Of a stretch of 64,000 nt of DNA, positions 15,364-25,318 are shown in pieces. The notes beneath the pieces were generated by a model. It had not been told where the DNA came from and made no database searches. It worked only from the letters and a program-made list of their open reading frames with translations. Both the position numbers and the translations under genes were made by a program. Numbering within the stretch: the first letter of the stretch is position 1; each line of letters starts with the position of its first letter. This stretch comes from Streptomyces sp. 11x1 (GTDB taxonomy: Bacteria; Actinomycetota; Actinomycetes; Streptomycetales; Streptomycetaceae): positions 3,844,001 to 3,908,000 of the forward strand of contig NZ_CP122458.1 in assembly GCF_032598905.1 (NCBI RefSeq). Reading direction: 5' to 3'.

Positions 15364-16647
15364 TCAGGCGATGCGGTCCAGCACGATCGGGGTCGGGGAG
15401 TACGCGGTGCCGGGGGCCGCGATGTCGTACGACCCCCGCACGGCCTCCAGGGCGTAGTCGAAGCGCTCGGGCGTGTCGGTGTGCAGCGTCAGCAGGGGCT
15501 GGCCCTCGGTGACCGTGTCGCCGGGCTTGGCGTGCAGCTCGACGCCGGCAGCGGCCTGGACCGGGTCCTCCTTGCGGGCGCGTCCGGCGCCCAGGCGCCA
15601 GGCGGCGATGCCGATGTCGTACGCGTCCAGGCGGGTCAGGACCCCGGAGGCGGTCGCCGTGACCACGTGCTGCTCGCGCGAGGTCGGCAGCGGGGCGTCC
15701 GGGTCGCCGCCCTGGGCGGCGATCATGCGGCGCCAGGCGTCCATCGCCGAGCCGTCGGCCAGGGCCTTCGCCGGGTCGGTGTCCTTCACCCCGGCCGCGT
15801 CGAGCATTTCGCGGGCGAGGGCGACGGTCAGCTCGACGACGTCCGCCGGGCCGCCGCCCGCCAGGACCTCGACCGACTCGCGGACTTCGAGGGCGTTGCC
15901 GGCGGTGAGACCGAGGGGGGTCGACATGTCCGTCAGGAGGGCGACGGTCTTCACCCCGTGGTCGGTGCCGAGGCCGACCATCGTCGACGCCAGTTCCCGC
16001 GCGTCCTCGATGGTCTTCATGAAGGCGCCGGTGCCGACCTTCACGTCCAGGACGAGGGACCCCGTACCCTCGGCGATCTTCTTCGACATGATCGAGGAGG
16101 CGATCAGCGGGATGGCCTCGACCGTGCCCGTGACGTCGCGGAGCGCGTAGAGCTTCTTGTCCGCCGGGGCCAGGCCGTCGCCCGCCGCGCAGATGACCGC
16201 GCCGACCTCGTCCAGGACGTTCAGCATTTCCTCGTTGGAGAGCAGGGCGCGCCAGCCGGGGATGGACTCCAGCTTGTCCAGGGTGCCGCCGGTGTGGCCG
16301 AGGCCCCGGCCGGAGAGCTGCGGTACCGCCGCGCCGCAGGCCGCCACCAGCGGTGCCAGGGGCAGGGTGATCTTGTCGCCGACGCCGCCCGTGGAGTGTT
16401 TGTCGGCGGTGGGACGGGACAGGGACGAGAAGTCCATGCGCTCGCCGGAGGCGATCATCGCGGCCGTCCAGCGGGCGATCTCGCGGCGGTCCATGCCGTT
16501 GAGGAGGATCGCCATGTTGAGGGCGGCCATCTGGTAGTCGGCGACCTCGCCGCGGGTGTACGCGTCGATGACCCAGTCGATCTGCTCGTCGCTGAGCTCG
16601 CCGCGGTCCCGCTTGGTGCGGATGACTGAGATGGCGTCCATGGCCAT
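15364..16647 (-). CDS. deoA: Thymidine (pyrimidine-nucleoside) phosphorylase
   Basis: A 427-residue enzyme that splits thymidine/deoxyuridine with phosphate to base and deoxyribose-1-phosphate. It carries the family signature SGRGLGHTGGTLDKLESIPG, KHSTGGVGDK (phosphate-binding) and SKKIAEGTGSLVLDVKVGTG, plus the C-terminal domain with GVELHAKPGDTVTEGQPL. It is the last gene of the operon ATPase-permease-permease-cdd-deoA, with a 70-bp gap containing a hairpin before it. It works with cytidine deaminase upstream: cytidine nucleosides are deaminated and then phosphorolysed. Confidence 0.96.
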   Translation of the reverse strand: MAMDAISVIRTKRDRGELSDEQIDWVIDAYTRGEVADYQMAALNMAILLNGMDRREIARWTAAMIASGERMDFSSLSRPTADKHSTGGVGDKITLPLAPLVAACGAAVPQLSGRGLGHTGGTLDKLESIPGWRALLSNEEMLNVLDEVGAVICAAGDGLAPADKKLYALRDVTGTVEAIPLIASSIMSKKIAEGTGSLVLDVKVGTGAFMKTIEDARELASTMVGLGTDHGVKTVALLTDMSTPLGLTAGNALEVRESVEVLAGGGPADVVELTVALAREMLDAAGVKDTDPAKALADGSAMDAWRRMIAAQGGDPDAPLPTSREQHVVTATASGVLTRLDAYDIGIAAWRLGAGRARKEDPVQAAAGVELHAKPGDTVTEGQPLLTLHTDTPERFDYALEAVRGSYDIAAPGTAYSPTPIVLDRIA

Positions 16648-16677
16648 GGCTGTCCTTCCAAAGATCTGCGAAAGTGC

Positions 16678-16710
16678 GCGGCCCCTCCGACCGTTCGTCA
16701 GAGGGGCCGC
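16678..16710. terminator. Hairpin between cdd and deoA
   Basis: GCGGCCCCTC and GAGGGGCCGC form a perfect 10-bp stem with a 13-base loop in the 70-bp spacer between the two genes. It may partly terminate transcription or stabilise the upstream mRNA, lowering deoA relative to the transporter. Confidence 0.6.
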
Positions 16711-16717
16711 ACGGGAG

Positions 16718-17125
16718 TCACTTGGTGAGATGGCCCGGGCCGAAGGCCTGGGGCAGCATCTCCGAGAGGGGCAGGATTCCCGCCGGGGTCTCCAGCAACA
16801 GGCCGGGGCCGCCGAACTCGTACAGCAGTTGTCGGCAGCGGCCGCAGGGCACGAGGATCTCGCCCTTGCCGTCGACGCAGGTGAAGTGCGTCAGCCGGCC
16901 GCCGCCGGTGCGCTGCAGCTCCGAGACCAGTCCGCACTCGGCGCACAGACCGAGGCCGTACGAGGCGTTCTCGACGTTGCAGCCGGAGACCGTGCGGCCG
17001 TCGTCGACACGGGCGGCCACGCCCACCGGGTAGCCCGAGTACGGGGCGTACGCGTGGGACATGGCGTCCCGCGCGAGGGCGCGCAGCTCGTCCCAGTCGG
17101 CCTCGGCCGGTGCGCCGGCGGTCAC
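16718..17125 (-). CDS. cdd: Cytidine deaminase
   Basis: A 135-residue tetrameric-type cytidine deaminase converting (deoxy)cytidine to (deoxy)uridine. The zinc site is clear: CNVENASYGLGLCAECG, with the first zinc Cys and catalytic Glu in CAE, and PCGRCRQLL with two more zinc Cys. The substrate segment YAPYSGYPVGVAA is typical. The GTG start overlaps the stop of the upstream permease by 4 bp, so uptake and first catabolic step are translationally coupled. Confidence 0.95.
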   Translation of the reverse strand: MTAGAPAEADWDELRALARDAMSHAYAPYSGYPVGVAARVDDGRTVSGCNVENASYGLGLCAECGLVSELQRTGGGRLTHFTCVDGKGEILVPCGRCRQLLYEFGGPGLLLETPAGILPLSEMLPQAFGPGHLTK

Positions 17126-18396
17126 TTGCCCTGGCCCTTGCGGTACGGCAGTCCGTCCGCCTTCGGCATCCGCAGCCGCTGTGCGGAGAGCGCGAGGACG
17201 ATCAGGGTGATGACGTACGGCGTGGCGGCGACGACCTGGTTCGGGACCTCGTTGGTGGTCGCGTACCAGGCGTAGACCAGGGCGCCGATGACGAAGGTGA
17301 TCGCGGCCGGGACGTACTTCTTGCGCACGGCCTGCCAGATCGCGCCGATGATCAGCAGGAGGGCACCGAGGAGCAGCAGGGCGTGGACGTTCTCGGAGCC
17401 GCCGCGCAGGTTGAGGCTGTCGGTGTAGCCGAAGAGGCCGGCACCGAGGGCGAGGCCGCCCGGCATCCAGTTGCCGAAGATCATCGCCGCGAGACCGATG
17501 AAGCCGCGGCCGCTGGTCTGGCCCTCCAGGTAGAAGGGGTTGGCGACGATGGAGAGGAAGGCTCCGCCGAGGCCGGCCAGACCGCCGGAGATGATCACAG
17601 CGAGGTACTTGTACTTGTAGACGTTGACGCCGAGGGACTCGGCGGCGATGGGGTTCTCACCGCAGGAGCGCAGGCGCAGACCGAAGGCGGAGCGCCACAG
17701 GATCCACCAGGTGGCGGGGATCAGTGCGACGGCGACGAGGGTCAGCCACGAGACGTTGGTGACCAGACCGCCGAGCAGCCCGGCGAGGTCGGAGATGAAG
17801 AACCAGCCCTTGGAGTTGAGTTCGCTCAGCGCGTCCGACAGTCCGGGGATGGTGAAGTCGCCGATGGACTCGACCGGCGGGGACTGCTTGGCCGAACCGC
17901 CCTGGTGGCCCTCGAAGGCGAGGGGGGCCAGGTAGCGGGTGGCGCCGAGGGCGAGGATGTTGATGGCCACACCGGAGACGATGTGGTTGACGTTGAAGGT
18001 GACGGTGACGAAGGCGTGCAGCAGGCCGCCGATCGCGCCGCCGGCGATGCCGACCAGGACGCCGGTCCACGGGCCGTACTGGAAGCCGGCCCAGGCACCG
18101 AACCAGGTGCCGAGGATCATCATGCCTTCGAGGCCGATGTTGACGACGCCCGCGCGCTCGGCCCACAGACCGCCGAGACCGGCGAGGCCGATCGGGACGG
18201 CCAGCTCCAGCGCGGTGGACATCTGGCTCACGTTGGTGATGCCGTCGGCGCCGGTGATGATGCGGACGATCGAGGTGAGTGCCAGGACGCCGGCGATGAC
18301 CAGCAGCAGCACGGGCAGCGACATCTTGCGGCCGGTCGGGGCGGTCGGCTCCAGCGAGGGCTGGTTGAGGTCGGTCGCGGTGGTGCTCGTGGTCAT
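17122..18396 (-). CDS. Nucleoside ABC transporter permease 2 (BmpA/NupQ type)
   Basis: A 424-residue inner-membrane permease of the BPD_transp_2 family (ribose/nucleoside type). There are about nine hydrophobic helices and the loop motif GENPIAAESLGVNVYKYKY, which resembles the EAA-like coupling loop; ERAGVVNIGLEGMM is a hallmark of nucleoside permeases of this family. The start is the ATG at 18396, overlapping the other permease's stop by 4 bp. It pairs with that permease to form the channel. Confidence 0.93.
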   Translation of the reverse strand: MTTSTTATDLNQPSLEPTAPTGRKMSLPVLLLVIAGVLALTSIVRIITGADGITNVSQMSTALELAVPIGLAGLGGLWAERAGVVNIGLEGMMILGTWFGAWAGFQYGPWTGVLVGIAGGAIGGLLHAFVTVTFNVNHIVSGVAINILALGATRYLAPLAFEGHQGGSAKQSPPVESIGDFTIPGLSDALSELNSKGWFFISDLAGLLGGLVTNVSWLTLVAVALIPATWWILWRSAFGLRLRSCGENPIAAESLGVNVYKYKYLAVIISGGLAGLGGAFLSIVANPFYLEGQTSGRGFIGLAAMIFGNWMPGGLALGAGLFGYTDSLNLRGGSENVHALLLLGALLLIIGAIWQAVRKKYVPAAITFVIGALVYAWYATTNEVPNQVVAATPYVITLIVLALSAQRLRMPKADGLPYRKGQGK

Positions 18397-19528
18397 CGGC
18401 CCGACACCTCCTTCTTGACGTTGTTGTTGTCGGAGGCGTCCGCGCCGAGGACGTTCCCGGCGGCGAGTTCGGCGCCGACCCGGCGCTGCTGCCGGCGCAG
18501 GCCCCACTCGCGGACGGTCTCGTAGGAGACGACGACCGAGAGCACGATCAGGCCCTGCATGATGACCGCGATCTCCTTGTCGTAGCCGTGGAAGTCCAGC
18601 TCCGGGGAGGCCTTGTCGAGCCAGGCCCACAGCAGGGCGGCGAAGGCGATGCCGACGGGGCTGTTCCGGCCGAGGAGGGCGATGCCGATACCGAGGAAGC
18701 CGATACCGGTGGGGAAGTTGAGGCTGTAGGTGTGGGTGTCGCCGAGCAGGATCGGCAGGCCCGCGAGGCCCGCGACACCGCCGGAGATCAGCATGGCGGT
18801 GAGGACCATGCGCTTGGGGTCGACACCGCTGGCCGCGGCGGCCGACTCCGAGGCGCCGGAGGCGCGCAGGTCGAAGCCGAAGCGGGTGCGGTTGATGACG
18901 ATCCAGTAGCCGACGCCGAGGAGGACGGCGAGGAGGACCAGGCCGTAGATCTCGCCGGCCTTGCCCATGTCGATGCCGGGCACCCAGCCCGACTCGGCCA
19001 TCTCGCCGGTGGTGTTGTTGTTGCCGACCTTGACGCCGAAGACGTTCGGCAGCCAGAGGTAGCCGATGACGGAGGTCGCGATCGCGTTCAGCATGATCGA
19101 GGAGACGACCTCGCTGACGCCGCGGGTGACCTTGAGGACACCGACGATGGAGGCCCAGAACGCGCCGGTGCAGATCGCGGTGAGCATCAGCAGCGGGATC
19201 TGGAGGGCGGCCGGCAGGTCCATGTGGGCGCCGACGATCGCGGTGATCATGGCACCGAGGAGGTACTGGCCGTCGACACCGATGTTGAACAGGTTCATCC
19301 GGAAGCCGATGGCCACCGCGAGGGCCGCGATGTAGTACAGCGAGGCCTGGTTGATGATCCGGACCTGGATGTCGGAGAACGTGGCCTGCTCGAACATGAT
19401 CGTGAACGGCTCGACCGGGTTCTTGCCGGAGGCCAGCAGCACGATCGCGGTCAGCGCGAAGGCCACGGCGAGCGCGAGGACCGGTCCGGCCACCGCGAGG
19501 AGCACGCGCTCCTTGTCGAACTTCTTCA

Positions 19529-19529
<1 letters not shown>
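18393..19529 (-). CDS. Nucleoside ABC transporter permease 1 (BmpA/NupP type)
   Basis: A 378-residue inner-membrane permease with about eight to nine TM helices, including YYIAALAVAIGFRMNLFNIG and the characteristic FNIGVDGQYLLGAM, which parallels the NIGLEGMM of its partner. The coupling loop is RASGASESAAAASGVDPKRM. Its ATG overlaps the ATPase stop codon by one base (TGATG), and its end overlaps the next permease by 4 bp. The C-terminal tail is charged and cytoplasmic. Confidence 0.93.
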
Positions 19530-21151
<1,622 letters not shown>

Positions 21152-21180
21152 GGCGCACTCTCCTGGGAAAGGGGGGTCGT

Positions 21181-21192
21181 CTACGCGCGTAG
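21181..21192. promoter_or_regulatory. Palindromic operator upstream of the nucleoside transporter operon
   Basis: An exact CTACGCGCGTAG palindrome, identical to the one before add, lies 29 bp upstream of the ATPase start. It should control ATPase-permease-permease-cdd-deoA as one unit. Confidence 0.75.
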
Positions 21193-21232
21193 CGCCCCTA
21201 CGGCATCGAAATTGGGCGGCGACGCACCGGGA

Positions 21233-21271
21233 CAACGGGGTACAGGGAGCGATACTCCCCGTGCCCCGTTG
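21233..21271. terminator. Hairpin after the first BmpA-type gene
   Basis: CAACGGGG and CCCCGTTG enclose a nested GGGAG/CTCCC stem, giving a long hairpin about 115 bp past the bmpA-type stop. A second palindrome GTAACC-CCGC-GGTTAC lies at 21279-21294. Together they separate the lipoprotein transcript from the transporter operon. Confidence 0.6.
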
Positions 21272-21385
21272 AGCGGACGTAACCCCGCGGTTACTGGAGA
21301 CTTCGGGAGGGCCTCGGTGGTGTCCGAGACCGCCCCTCGGTCGCCCGGCTGCTCGTGCTGCTGGGTGGGTCGGTCGCGACCTGGA

Positions 21386-22438
21386 TCAGCTGGTCTTGAC
21401 CTTGATCTCGCCGCTGATGATCTTCTCCTTGGCCGTGGCGATGGCCTCCTGGAGCTCGGTGTCGCTCTTGAACTTCGGGTTGGAGTCGGCGAGGCCGACC
21501 TCACCGGTCTTCAGATCGCCCCTGACGATACCGGTCCCGGGCTTGCCGTCCTCGACCGACTTCGCCAGGTTGTACACCGCCTTGGCGACGTCCTTCGTGG
21601 CCGAGGTCAGGATGGAGTCCTTGTACGTCGCGAGGGCTTCCTGCCGGTACTGGTCGGAGTCGACGCCGATCGCCCAGATCTTGTTCGCGGCGGCGGCCTC
21701 GATCACTCCCTGGCCCGACAGACCGGCCGCCGCGTACACGACGTCGGCCTTCTTCTCGATCTGGCCCTCGGCGGCCGTCTTTCCCTTGTCGGGGCTGGAG
21801 AAGCCGCCCTCCTCGGCCGTCTGGGTGAGGTACTGGGTGAGCACCTTGGCCTTGGGGTTGGTGTCCTTGACGCCCTGCGCGAAGCCCGCCTGGAACTTGT
21901 GGATCAGCGGGATGTCCACGCCGCCGACGAAGCCGACCGTGTTGGTCTTGGTGGCCTTCGCCGCCGCGACGCCCGCGAGGTACGAGGCCTGCTCCTCGGA
22001 GAAGACCAGGTCCGCGACGTTGTCCAGCTGCACCGTGGAGTCGTCCACGATGCCGAAGGTGGTGTCCGGGTACTGCTCGGCGGCGGCCTTCACGGCCGTC
22101 GCGTAGGCGTAGCCGACACCGACGACCGGGTTGTAGCCCTGCTTCGCCAGGGAGACCAGGCGCTGCTCCTTGTCGGCGTCCGTCTCGCCCTCGGTGGGCT
22201 CGATGTCCTGCGTCTGGTACCCGAACTCCTTCTTCGCCTTCTCCAGGCCCGCGTACGCGGCGTCGTTGAAGGACTGGTCGCCCTTGCCGCCGACGTCGTA
22301 CGCGATGGCGAGGCCCTTGTCGCCCTTGGAGTCGGCCGAGGACGAGGCGTCCGTCGACGTACCGCCGCAGGCGGAGAGGGCGAGGGCGAGGGAGGCGGTC
22401 GCTGCGCCTGCGACCGCGAGGCGGGAAACCCGGCGCAT
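21386..22438 (-). CDS. BmpA/PnrA-type nucleoside-binding lipoprotein, copy 1
   Basis: A 350-residue exported lipoprotein with lipobox LALSACG (Cys about residue 21). The periplasmic-binding fold of the BMP/PnrA family follows: GLAIAYDVGGKGDQSFNDAA (Asp/Asn contacts to the ribose), GVGYAYATAV, GFVGGVDIPLIHKF, AAAGLSGQGVIEAA, IWAIGVDSDQY. It should deliver nucleosides to the adjacent ABC transporter. It is about 75% identical by eye to the next gene, a tandem duplication. The ATG at 22438 is chosen because the signal peptide begins MRRVSR, as in its paralogue. A copy of the operator lies 87 bp upstream. Confidence 0.94.
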   Translation of the reverse strand: MRRVSRLAVAGAATASLALALSACGGTSTDASSSADSKGDKGLAIAYDVGGKGDQSFNDAAYAGLEKAKKEFGYQTQDIEPTEGETDADKEQRLVSLAKQGYNPVVGVGYAYATAVKAAAEQYPDTTFGIVDDSTVQLDNVADLVFSEEQASYLAGVAAAKATKTNTVGFVGGVDIPLIHKFQAGFAQGVKDTNPKAKVLTQYLTQTAEEGGFSSPDKGKTAAEGQIEKKADVVYAAAGLSGQGVIEAAAANKIWAIGVDSDQYRQEALATYKDSILTSATKDVAKAVYNLAKSVEDGKPGTGIVRGDLKTGEVGLADSNPKFKSDTELQEAIATAKEKIISGEIKVKTS

Positions 22439-22524
22439 TTGTGGTGCTCCTGTCGTACAGCGCCGGGGGGACTGGGCAGTAGTGCTGCCCGGCATCGGCG
22501 CCTTGTATGGCTTTCGCCGCAGAG

Positions 22525-22536
22525 TAACGCGCGTAG
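22525..22536. promoter_or_regulatory. Operator-like site upstream of BmpA-type copy 1
   Basis: TAACGCGCGTAG matches CTACGCGCGTAG at 10 of 12 positions with the right half-site intact. It is 87 bp upstream of the lipoprotein start, so it would lie near the promoter. Confidence 0.65.
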
Positions 22537-22646
22537 ACCCTCCGGGTGAAGCCTGGTGGACCACGTTGTTATGGGGCCGTGTTGCAAGGGTGCCCGGGGG
22601 TCACGCGGGGGTGTCGGGGGTCGCGTTTCGGGTGCGGGTGCGTTGT

Positions 22647-22675
22647 GGCTGGTCGCGCAGTTCCCCGCGCCCCCC
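22647..22675. repeat. Copy of the dispersed repeat between the two BmpA-type genes
   Basis: GGTCGCGCAGTTCCCCGCGC followed by CCCC lies in the 329-bp spacer. Only one arm is present here, with no matching complement close by. Confidence 0.7.
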
Positions 22676-22708
22676 AAGGACATGGGTGCACCCGGCGTTG
22701 GAACGTGA

Positions 22709-22740
22709 AGCGGGCGGGTGTACATGTACACCCGCCCGCT
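22709..22740. terminator. 32-bp perfect palindrome terminator after BmpA-type copy 2
   Basis: The sequence centred on TGTACATGTACA is self-complementary over 32 bp, with arms AGCGGGCGGG and CCCGCCCGCT. It lies 28 bp past the stop of the upstream lipoprotein gene and is the clearest terminator of this region. Confidence 0.85.
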
Positions 22741-22767
22741 GTCAGGACACTTTCGAAGGCGTGACCG

Positions 22768-23823
22768 TTACTCGGTCTTCACCTTGATCGTGCCGTCGAT
22801 GATCTCCTCCTTGGCCTTGGCGACCGCGTCCGAGAGGCCGGCGATCTCGGCCATCTTCGGGTTGGAGTCGGCGAGGCCCACGCCGTCGACCTTCAGGTCG
22901 AAGGTCTGGACGCCGGTGAGGGGCTTGTCGTCCTCGACGGACTTGGCGAGGGCGTAGACCGCGCCGCCGACGTCCTTGAGGGCGGAGGTGAGGATGTACT
23001 CCTTGTAGGGAGCCAGGGCCTCCTGGTTGTACTGGTCGGAGTCGACACCGATCGCCCAGACCTTGGCCTTGGCGGCGGCCTCGATGACACCCTGGCCGGA
23101 GAGGCCGGCGGCCTGGTAGAGGACGTCCGCGTTCTTCTCGATCTGGCCCTCGGCGGCGGCCTTGCCCTTGTCGGGGCTGGAGAAGCCGCCCTCTTCGGCC
23201 GTCTGGGTCAGGTACTGCGAGATGACCTTGACCTTGGAGTTGGTGTCCTCGACGCCCTGCTTGTAGCCGGCCTCGAACTTGTGGATCAGCGGGATGTCGA
23301 CACCGCCGATGAAGCCCACGGTGTTCGTCTTGGTGGCCTTGGCGGCCGCGACACCGGCGAGGTACGAGGCCTCCTGTTCGGCGAAGACGAGGGACGCGAC
23401 GTTGTCGCCCTCGACGACCGAGTCGACGATACCGAAGGTGGTGTCCGGGTACTGCTTGGCGGCGGCCTCCATGGCCGGGCCGTAGGCGAAGCCGACACCG
23501 ATGACCGGGTTGTAGCCCTGCTTGGCCAGGGACTCCAGACGCTGCTGCTTGTCGGCGTCCGTCTCGCCCTCGGTGGGCTCGATGTCCTCGGTCTGGTAAC
23601 CGAACTCCTTCTGAGCCTTCTCCAGGCCCGCGTACGCGGCGTCGTTGAAGGACTGGTCGCCCTTGCCGCCGATGTCGTACGCGATCGCGAGGCCCTTTTC
23701 GCCCTTGCTGGTCTCGCCGCCGTTGCTGCTGCTCTCGCTGCTGGTGCCACCACAGGCCGTGGCGGCGAGCGCCAGCGACGCGACCCCCACCGCGACGCGG
23801 GTCAGTTTGGAAATCCGACGCAT
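22768..23823 (-). CDS. BmpA/PnrA-type nucleoside-binding lipoprotein, copy 2
   Basis: A 351-residue lipoprotein with lipobox LAATACG and the same landmarks as copy 1: GLAIAYDIGGKGDQSFNDAA, GVGFAYGPAM, FIGGVDIPLIHKFEAGY, YQAAGLSGQGVIEAA, VWAIGVDSDQYNQEA. Differences cluster after position 250 and in the loop around VDSVVEGDN, so the two may differ in nucleoside preference. The ATG at 23823 starts MRRISK; upstream in-frame ATGs at 23847 and 23835 are possible. It has its own upstream operator and a strong terminator, so it is transcribed separately from the transporter. Confidence 0.94.
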   Translation of the reverse strand: MRRISKLTRVAVGVASLALAATACGGTSSESSSNGGETSKGEKGLAIAYDIGGKGDQSFNDAAYAGLEKAQKEFGYQTEDIEPTEGETDADKQQRLESLAKQGYNPVIGVGFAYGPAMEAAAKQYPDTTFGIVDSVVEGDNVASLVFAEQEASYLAGVAAAKATKTNTVGFIGGVDIPLIHKFEAGYKQGVEDTNSKVKVISQYLTQTAEEGGFSSPDKGKAAAEGQIEKNADVLYQAAGLSGQGVIEAAAKAKVWAIGVDSDQYNQEALAPYKEYILTSALKDVGGAVYALAKSVEDDKPLTGVQTFDLKVDGVGLADSNPKMAEIAGLSDAVAKAKEEIIDGTIKVKTE

Positions 23824-23881
23824 CTTGAAGTTCCCCATCTTCTCCAAAGCCCCGCGACCGGGTGCTCAGTTCGGCGCACAT

Positions 23882-23893
23882 TAACGCGCGTAG
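23882..23893. promoter_or_regulatory. Operator-like site upstream of BmpA-type copy 2
   Basis: TAACGCGCGTAG, the same variant as before copy 1, lies 58 bp upstream of the lipoprotein start. Both copies share flanking bases (AACGCGCGTAGAC), consistent with duplication together with the gene. Confidence 0.68.
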
Positions 23894-24134
23894 ACACTCC
23901 TGGGAACGGGGTTTCGACTGGCCGTTATCCATTCGTGCCGGTGGCCGTTACGCCCTCGTGAACCAGGGGATCGAAAGGGACGTCTCGGGCACGGGGCCTT
24001 TCGCGTCCCTCGCTTTCCGTGTACAGGGGGTGACTTCAGCGTGAGAGTGCGCGGTCCGCACGGGGCTCGTACGGACACGCGCACCAGGCTGCCGCGAGGG
24101 TGGGCGGGGCGCAAGCCGAGGGCTCGGGAGGGTT

Positions 24135-24190
24135 GGGCCCTTCTGATGGACAGCCGCCCCTTCTCCCACGGAGATCCATCAGAAGGGCCC
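24135..24190. terminator. Inverted repeat, probably the amidohydrolase terminator, displaced by the IS
   Basis: GGGCCCTTCTGATGGA at 24135-24150 and its exact complement at 24175-24190 form a 16-bp stem with a 24-base loop. The right arm ends directly at the TA where the IS630 element sits. Without the element the hairpin would begin immediately after the amidohydrolase stop codon. Confidence 0.75.
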
Positions 24191-24192
24191 TA

Positions 24193-25315
24193 GTGACCTG
24201 AGTCAGAGGTTCGTCGTTGGTTCGGTATGAGTCGTCCTGGCCCGAAGATCCCGCCGTTGTCGTTGACCGATGCCCAGCGTGAGGTGCTTGAGGGGTGGGT
24301 GCGTCGCCGGTCGACCGCGCAAGCTCTGGCTCAGCGATCCCGGATCGTGCTGGAGTGCGCCGAGGGGCACTCGATCATGGAGGTGTCACGACGGCTGAAG
24401 GCCGCTCCGGACACGGTCCGCACCTGGCGAAGGCGGTTCCTTGACCACGGCCTGGACGGCCTGTGCGACGAGCCGAGGCCCGGTGTCCCGAGGAAGATCA
24501 CCGATGCCGATGTCGAGCGGGTGATCGTCAAGACCCTGGAGGAGAAGCCGGCCAACGCCACCCACTGGTCAACCCGGTCGATGGCCGCGGCCACCGGCAT
24601 GTCGCAGTCGGCGATCTCGCGGATCTGGCGGGCGTTCGCCTTGGCCCCGCACCGCTCGCAGACGTTCAAGCTCTCCACGGATCCGCTGTTCATCGACAAG
24701 GTCCGCGACGTGGTGGGCCTGTATCTCGACCCGCCGGAGAAGGCACTGGTGCTGTGCGTGGACGAGAAATCCCAGATCCAGGCCCTGGACCGCTCACAGC
24801 CGGTGCTGCCGATGATGCCCGGGGTGCCCGAACGCCGCAGCCACGACTACGTCCGCGCCGGCACCACCACGCTCTTTGCGGCACTGGAGGTGGCAACCGG
24901 CAAGGTGATCGGTTCACTGCACCGCCGGCACCGGGCCGCAGAGTTCAAGAAGTTCCTGGCCAAACTCGACAAGGAGGTGCCTGCGGACCTCGAGGTGCAT
25001 CTGATCCTGGACAACTACGCCACCCACAAGACACCCGCGATCAAGAAGTGGCTGGTGGCACACCCCCGTTTCCGTCTGCACTTCACGCCCACCGGCTCAT
25101 CGTGGCTGAACCTGGTGGAGCGATGGTTCGGCGAGCTGACAGCGAAGAAGCTCCGCCGCGGTGTCCACCGCTCGGTCCAGGCACTCGAGCGCGACATCCG
25201 GTCCTGGATTGCCGGTTGGAACGACAACCCCCGCCCCTTCGTCTGGACGAAGACCGCCGACGAGATCCTCGACAAAGTCGCCACCTACTGCCAGAGAATC
25301 TCTGACTCAGGTCAC
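24193..25315 (+). mobile_element. IS630-family insertion sequence
   Basis: A 1.12-kb element with terminal inverted repeats: GTGACCTGAGTCAGAG at 24193 and its complement ending at 25315. The repeats continue with one mismatch (GGTTC against GATTC). Both ends are flanked by TA (24191-24192 and 25316-25317), the target-site duplication of IS630/Tc1-type elements. It carries one intact transposase gene. The repeats and open frame are undamaged, so insertion looks recent. Confidence 0.92.
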
Positions 25316-25318
25316 TAG
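24227..25318 (+). CDS. IS630-family transposase
   Basis: A 363-residue DDE transposase. N-terminal HTH (AQALAQRSRIVLECAEGHSI, VSRRLKAAPDTVRTWRRRF) binds the ends. The catalytic core shows VLCVDEKSQIQALDR (first Asp), LILDNYATHKT (second Asp) and SSWLNLVERWFGELT (Glu). The frame is unbroken and full length for the family. Its stop codon TAG is made from the duplicated TA target plus the next host base, so the element does not itself encode the complete stop. Confidence 0.95.
   Translation: MSRPGPKIPPLSLTDAQREVLEGWVRRRSTAQALAQRSRIVLECAEGHSIMEVSRRLKAAPDTVRTWRRRFLDHGLDGLCDEPRPGVPRKITDADVERVIVKTLEEKPANATHWSTRSMAAATGMSQSAISRIWRAFALAPHRSQTFKLSTDPLFIDKVRDVVGLYLDPPEKALVLCVDEKSQIQALDRSQPVLPMMPGVPERRSHDYVRAGTTTLFAALEVATGKVIGSLHRRHRAAEFKKFLAKLDKEVPADLEVHLILDNYATHKTPAIKKWLVAHPRFRLHFTPTGSSWLNLVERWFGELTAKKLRRGVHRSVQALERDIRSWIAGWNDNPRPFVWTKTADEILDKVATYCQRISDSGH

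Noticed and set aside
17110..18525. Plus-strand frame opposite the two nucleoside permeases
   Set aside because: Acidic low-complexity product with Gly/Asp/Gln bias; the permeases on the minus strand are clear.
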